From Pseudomonadota bacterium (GTDB lineage: Bacteria; Desulfobacterota; Desulfarculia; Desulfarculales; Desulfarculaceae), in the NCBI GenBank assembly GCA_018819925.1, contig JAHJPG010000006.1, positions 22,563 through 86,562 on the forward strand: DNA of 64,000 bases, written 5' to 3'. The position numbers and the translations under genes were made by a program. Positions 60,886 to 64,000 of this stretch are shown piece by piece. The notes under the pieces were generated by a model. That model saw only the letters and a list, made by a program, of their open reading frames with translations, was not told the DNA's origin and did no database searches. Numbering within the stretch: the first letter of the stretch is position 1; every line of letters begins with the position of its first letter.

Positions 60886-62382
60886 ATGCATCTGCGCACG
60901 CGGGGTCTGAGCCCGTCATCCGGTATTGTCGTCATCTTCCTTGCCGGGCTGGGCCTTTTGGCCTCGCTGGTTTTGCCCGGCTGCATGAAAGTAGGGCCCG
61001 ATTATAAGCCGCCCAAGACGGAGGTTCCCGCCGCCTGGCAGCAATCCACCGACCCCGCCCTGGCGAGACGGGAGGCGGACCTGACCAAATGGTGGACCGT
61101 TTTCAACGACCCCCAGCTGACCGTTCTCATCAAGCGGGCCCACACCGGCAACCTGGACTTTAAGGTGGCCGTGGCCCGGGTCAAGGAGGCCAGGGCGCAA
61201 TTGGGGGTTGTGCTGGGCGCGGAACTGCCCTCGGTTAACGTTCCGGCTTCGGCCGTGCGGCAGCAGACCAGCGAAAACGACTTGGCCGGCGCCGGCATCA
61301 CCGGCAACAACATCTCCCTGGGCCTGGAGGCCAGTTGGGAAATCGACCTGTTCGGCCGGGTGCGGCGCTCGGTGGAAGCGGCTCAGGCCGACTTCCAGGC
61401 CAGCCAGGAAGACCGGGCCGGCGTGATGGTGAGCCTTTACTCCCAGGTGGCCCAGACCTATCTGGTGGTGCGCACCCTTCAGGCCCGCATATCCGCCACC
61501 AGCGAGAACATCGAGTCCCAAAAGGGAGTGCTAAAACTCACCCAATCCCGCTTTAAATGGGGCCTGGCCACCGACCTTGACGTTTCCCAGGCCCAGACGG
61601 TTCTGGGAAGCTCCCAGGCCCAATTGCCTCCCCTCAAGAGCGACCTCAACCAGTCCTTGAACACACTTGCCCTGCTGCTGGGCCTGTCTCCCGGTTCGCT
61701 GGACCCGGAATTGACGCGGCCCCGGCCCATCCCCGCGCCCCCGCTCCGGGTGGCGGTGGGAGTGCCGGCCGACCTGATGCGCCAGCGGCCGGACATCAGG
61801 CGGACAGAGCGCCAGTTGGCCGCGGCCTCCGCCCGCATCGGTGTGGCCACCGCGGACCTCTACCCTCGCTTCAGCCTAATCGGCTCCCTGGGCACCGCCG
61901 CCACCACCGGCGGGAACCTGTTCAACGGAGGCAGCACCGTCTTCTCCATCGGACCCAGCATGTCCTGGAACATTTTTGCCGGCGGCAGCATCCGCAGCCA
62001 GATCAAGGTGGAAGACGCACGCACCGAACAAGCCCTTTTGACCTACGAGAAGACCGTGCTCTCCGCCTTGAAGGAGGTGGAGGATTCCATGGTGGCCTTC
62101 CAGCAGGAAAAGCTGCGCCAAAAAGCCCTGAAGAAAACGGTGACGGCCTCGCGGCGCGCGCTGAAACTGGCGGTACGGCTGTACAAAGAGGGTTTGCAAG
62201 ACTTCCAGCGGGTGTTGGACGCTCAACGCAATCTGTTTGACTATGACAACCAGTTGGCTGCTTCCCGTGGGCAGGCGGCCATAAATCTGGTCAATATCTA
62301 TACGGCCCTCGGCGGTGGCTGGGACCCGGTGGCTAAACGCGAAACTCCGCCCAACAATGCACTGGAGGCGGCCAGCCGCTAA
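60886..62382 (+). CDS. RND efflux outer membrane lipoprotein (NodT/OprM type)
   Basis: 498 residues. The signal ends in the lipobox LVLPGC, followed by MKVGPDYKPPKTEVPAAW, the standard start of NodT-family factors. Two TolC repeats follow (EASWEIDLFGRVRRSVEAA, ADLMRQRPDIRRTERQLAAASARIGVATADLYPRFSL, and MSWNIFAGGSIRSQIKVEDA). It forms the trimeric outer membrane duct of a tripartite pump. It is first in the order outer membrane factor, adaptor, pump. Confidence 0.93.
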   Translation: MHLRTRGLSPSSGIVVIFLAGLGLLASLVLPGCMKVGPDYKPPKTEVPAAWQQSTDPALARREADLTKWWTVFNDPQLTVLIKRAHTGNLDFKVAVARVKEARAQLGVVLGAELPSVNVPASAVRQQTSENDLAGAGITGNNISLGLEASWEIDLFGRVRRSVEAAQADFQASQEDRAGVMVSLYSQVAQTYLVVRTLQARISATSENIESQKGVLKLTQSRFKWGLATDLDVSQAQTVLGSSQAQLPPLKSDLNQSLNTLALLLGLSPGSLDPELTRPRPIPAPPLRVAVGVPADLMRQRPDIRRTERQLAAASARIGVATADLYPRFSLIGSLGTAATTGGNLFNGGSTVFSIGPSMSWNIFAGGSIRSQIKVEDARTEQALLTYEKTVLSALKEVEDSMVAFQQEKLRQKALKKTVTASRRALKLAVRLYKEGLQDFQRVLDAQRNLFDYDNQLAASRGQAAINLVNIYTALGGGWDPVAKRETPPNNALEAASR

Positions 62383-62416
62383 GGCCAGGCGCCGGGCACC
62401 TGCAAGGGAAATTGCC

Positions 62417-63682
62417 ATGATCAAGGGGATAAGCAAACAGGCGCTTACCGCCCTGGCCCTGTCGGCCGGGCTCATTCTTCTGGCGGCTGGCTGCGACCGC
62501 GGCCAGGAAAAATACGCCGCGCCTCCGCCGCCCCAGGTGACGGTGGCCCAACCTGTGACGCGCACGGTCACCGACTACGCGGTGTTCACCGGCAATACTC
62601 AGGCCATGTATTCGGTGGATATTCAGGCCCGGGTTGAGGGTCAGCTAAGAAGCGTCAACTTCGAGGTGGGCACCTTGGTGAAAAAGGGCCAGTTGCTCTT
62701 CGTCATAGAGCCGGAGCCCTACCAGGCCAAGGTGGACATCGCCATGGCCAACCTGGCCGTGGCCAAGGCCCAGCTGCAACTGGCCCAGGCCACCTTGGTG
62801 CGCAAGGAAAACGCTTACCAGGACCGGGCGGTTAGCGAGGTTGATGTTATCCAGGCCAAGGCCCAGAAAGCCGAGGCCGTAGCCAAGGTGGAAGCGGCCA
62901 AGGCCCAGGTGGAGCGAGCCCGCATCGACTACGGATACACCCACATTCATGCTCCTATATCTGGACGTATCTCGCGCAACCTGGTGGACGTGGGCAACCT
63001 GGTGGGGGCCGGGCAGTTCACCAAGCTTTGCTCCATCGTCATGGACGATCCCACCTATGCCTATTTCACCGTGGCCGAGCAGGACCTGATGGAGGTCCGC
63101 CAAAACGAGCGTAATAGGGCGCTGCCCCTGGATGAAAAGGGTCGCCCGATGGCCCGCCTTGAGGCTTCCGGCGAAAAGAACTTCCCCCATCCCGGCTATT
63201 TGGACTGGCTGGACAACAAGGTCGACCCCAGCACCGGAACCATCCAGGCGCGCGGGGTTTTTCCCAATCCCAAGGGAGTGCTTATGGCCGGCCTGTTCGT
63301 GCGGGTGCAGGTGCCGATCGGCATAATCAAGGACGCCATTTTGACCGAGGACCGGGCCCTGGGCCGGGATCAGCGGGGCACCTACCTGCTGGTGGTGGAC
63401 AAGGACGACACGGTGCAATACCGCCCGGTGGAAATCGGGCCGGTGCAGACGGACGGCAAGATAGTCATCCTAAAGGGCATAAAGGCGGATGACCGGGTGG
63501 TGGTGGTCGGCTTGCAAAGGGTGCGCCCCGGTGTCAAATGCACCCCTCTCACCGCAGAGCAGGAGAAACAGGCCCAGGCTGCGGCCCAACAGAAGGCCCC
63601 AGCCAAGGCCAAGGCCAAGCAAGAGGGTAAGAGCAAGCCCGAAGCCAAGGCCAAGGACAAGCCCGCCAAGGGCGAAAAGTAG
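62417..63682 (+). CDS. RND efflux periplasmic adaptor lipoprotein (HlyD/AcrA family)
   Basis: 421 residues from the ATG at 62417 (AGGGA upstream). The signal ends in the lipobox LLAAGC. Then come the barrel-sandwich (VDIQARVEGQLRSVNFEVGTLVKKGQLLFVIEP), a coiled-coil hairpin (about 105-175), YTHIHAPISGRISRNLVDVGNLV, and the beta-barrel and membrane-proximal domains. The last 50 residues are a Lys/Ala/Pro-rich tail with repeated AKAK, atypical for the family. It bridges pump and outer membrane factor. Confidence 0.92.
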   Translation: MIKGISKQALTALALSAGLILLAAGCDRGQEKYAAPPPPQVTVAQPVTRTVTDYAVFTGNTQAMYSVDIQARVEGQLRSVNFEVGTLVKKGQLLFVIEPEPYQAKVDIAMANLAVAKAQLQLAQATLVRKENAYQDRAVSEVDVIQAKAQKAEAVAKVEAAKAQVERARIDYGYTHIHAPISGRISRNLVDVGNLVGAGQFTKLCSIVMDDPTYAYFTVAEQDLMEVRQNERNRALPLDEKGRPMARLEASGEKNFPHPGYLDWLDNKVDPSTGTIQARGVFPNPKGVLMAGLFVRVQVPIGIIKDAILTEDRALGRDQRGTYLLVVDKDDTVQYRPVEIGPVQTDGKIVILKGIKADDRVVVVGLQRVRPGVKCTPLTAEQEKQAQAAAQQKAPAKAKAKQEGKSKPEAKAKDKPAKGEK

Positions 63683-63694
63683 GCGGGTTTATAG

Positions 63695-64000
63695 ATGTTC
63701 TCACGCTTTTTCATCCAGCGGCCCATCTTCGCGGCGGTGGTGTCCATCGTCATCGTGCTGGGCGGCCTGCTGACCTTGGCTGGCCTGCCCATTTCCCAAT
63801 ATCCCAACATCGAACCGCCTACGGTCACCGTTACCGCCAACTATCCCGGGGCCAGCGCCATGGTCGTGGCCGCCACCGTGGCCCAGCCCATCGAGGAGCA
63901 AGTCAATGGCGTGGAGGGCATGATCTACATGTCTTCCAACAGCGCCTCGGACGGCTCCTACACCCTGACCGTGACCTTTGAAACCGGCACCGATCAGGAC
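63695..64000 (+). CDS. RND (HAE1) efflux pump inner membrane transporter, truncated by window edge
   Basis: 102 codons are visible from the ATG at 63695, and the frame stays open at the edge. [44 protein letters not shown] is reproduced here in outline only as the hallmark: FFIQRPIFA, then [12 protein letters not shown], then YPGASA and [12 protein letters not shown], as in AcrB/MexB. It is a proton-driven exporter of hydrophobic compounds, the third gene of the efflux operon, 12 bases after the adaptor. Confidence 0.93.
   Translation, partial: MFSRFFIQRPIFAAVVSIVIVLGGLLTLAGLPISQYPNIEPPTVTVTANYPGASAMVVAATVAQPIEEQVNGVEGMIYMSSNSASDGSYTLTVTFETGTDQD

Overview
The window is about two-thirds GC and reads as chromosomal DNA of a free-living, strictly anaerobic deltaproteobacterium. 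The supporting signs are a complete electron-transfer-flavoprotein and acyl-CoA oxidation cluster, a MetF/MetV pair with an MvhD-like subunit (the methylene-tetrahydrofolate reductase of Wood-Ljungdahl organisms), a ferredoxin-rich glutamate-synthase-like protein, an NrpR-type regulator, and the tig-clpP-clpX-lon order. A Desulfarculales-like sulfate reducer fits, but nothing here proves the genus.

Layout. 1-9.8 kb: acyl-CoA catabolism. Leftwards run etfB-etfA, an enoyl-CoA hydratase and a truncated NDP-forming acyl-CoA synthetase. Rightwards run a histidine phosphatase, an ACAD10/11-like acyl-CoA dehydrogenase, a TetR regulator, an APH-type kinase, a DUF362 protein and a 3-hydroxyacyl-CoA dehydrogenase. 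9.9-18.5 kb: a patatin-like protein, then two DNA segments bounded by three same-strand copies of the 3' part of tRNA-Asp (10.95, 14.3 and 18.4 kb; only the last is an intact gene). The first, AT-richer, holds a LuxR regulator and a Tat-exported amidase. The second holds a Tat-exported metallo-hydrolase, a multi-spanning membrane protein, an unknown protein ending in a Cys/His-rich tail, and a TatA/B-like protein. 18.4-24.5 kb: tRNA-Asp, tRNA-Val, lon, clpX, clpP, tig. 24.6-34.9 kb: a probable LipS1/LipS2-type lipoate assembly cluster (two radical SAM proteins, a flavin reductase, a lipoate ligase fused to DUF116), then RNase G, a radical SAM-DUF2344 protein and a beta-CASP nuclease.

35-45.7 kb: housekeeping and transport genes on the plus strand (LOG protein, exported cyclophilin, endonuclease III, ACT/UPF0210 pair, AEC transporter, exported Pcm, SixA-like phosphatase, MATE, PAS, MFS, epimerase). 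45.7-50.7 kb: two GT-C-type membrane proteins. 50.9-58.6 kb: a five-gene leftward operon mvhD-like, metV, metF, a tandem-barrel glutamate-synthase-like protein and a glutamine amidotransferase/GXGXG protein. 59-60.8 kb: the divergent NrpR gene, overlapping a potassium channel gene. 60.9-64 kb: an RND efflux operon (outer membrane factor, adaptor, truncated pump).

Most novel-looking points: the tandem tRNA-Asp islands and the Tat-linked metallo-hydrolase system inside one of them; the lipoate cluster with its ligase-DUF116 fusion; the internally duplicated glutamate synthase barrel in a methylene-THF reductase operon under probable NrpR control; and the kinase plus ACAD10/11-like pair suggesting 4-hydroxyacyl-CoA catabolism. 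All assignments come from reading motifs; no database search was run.
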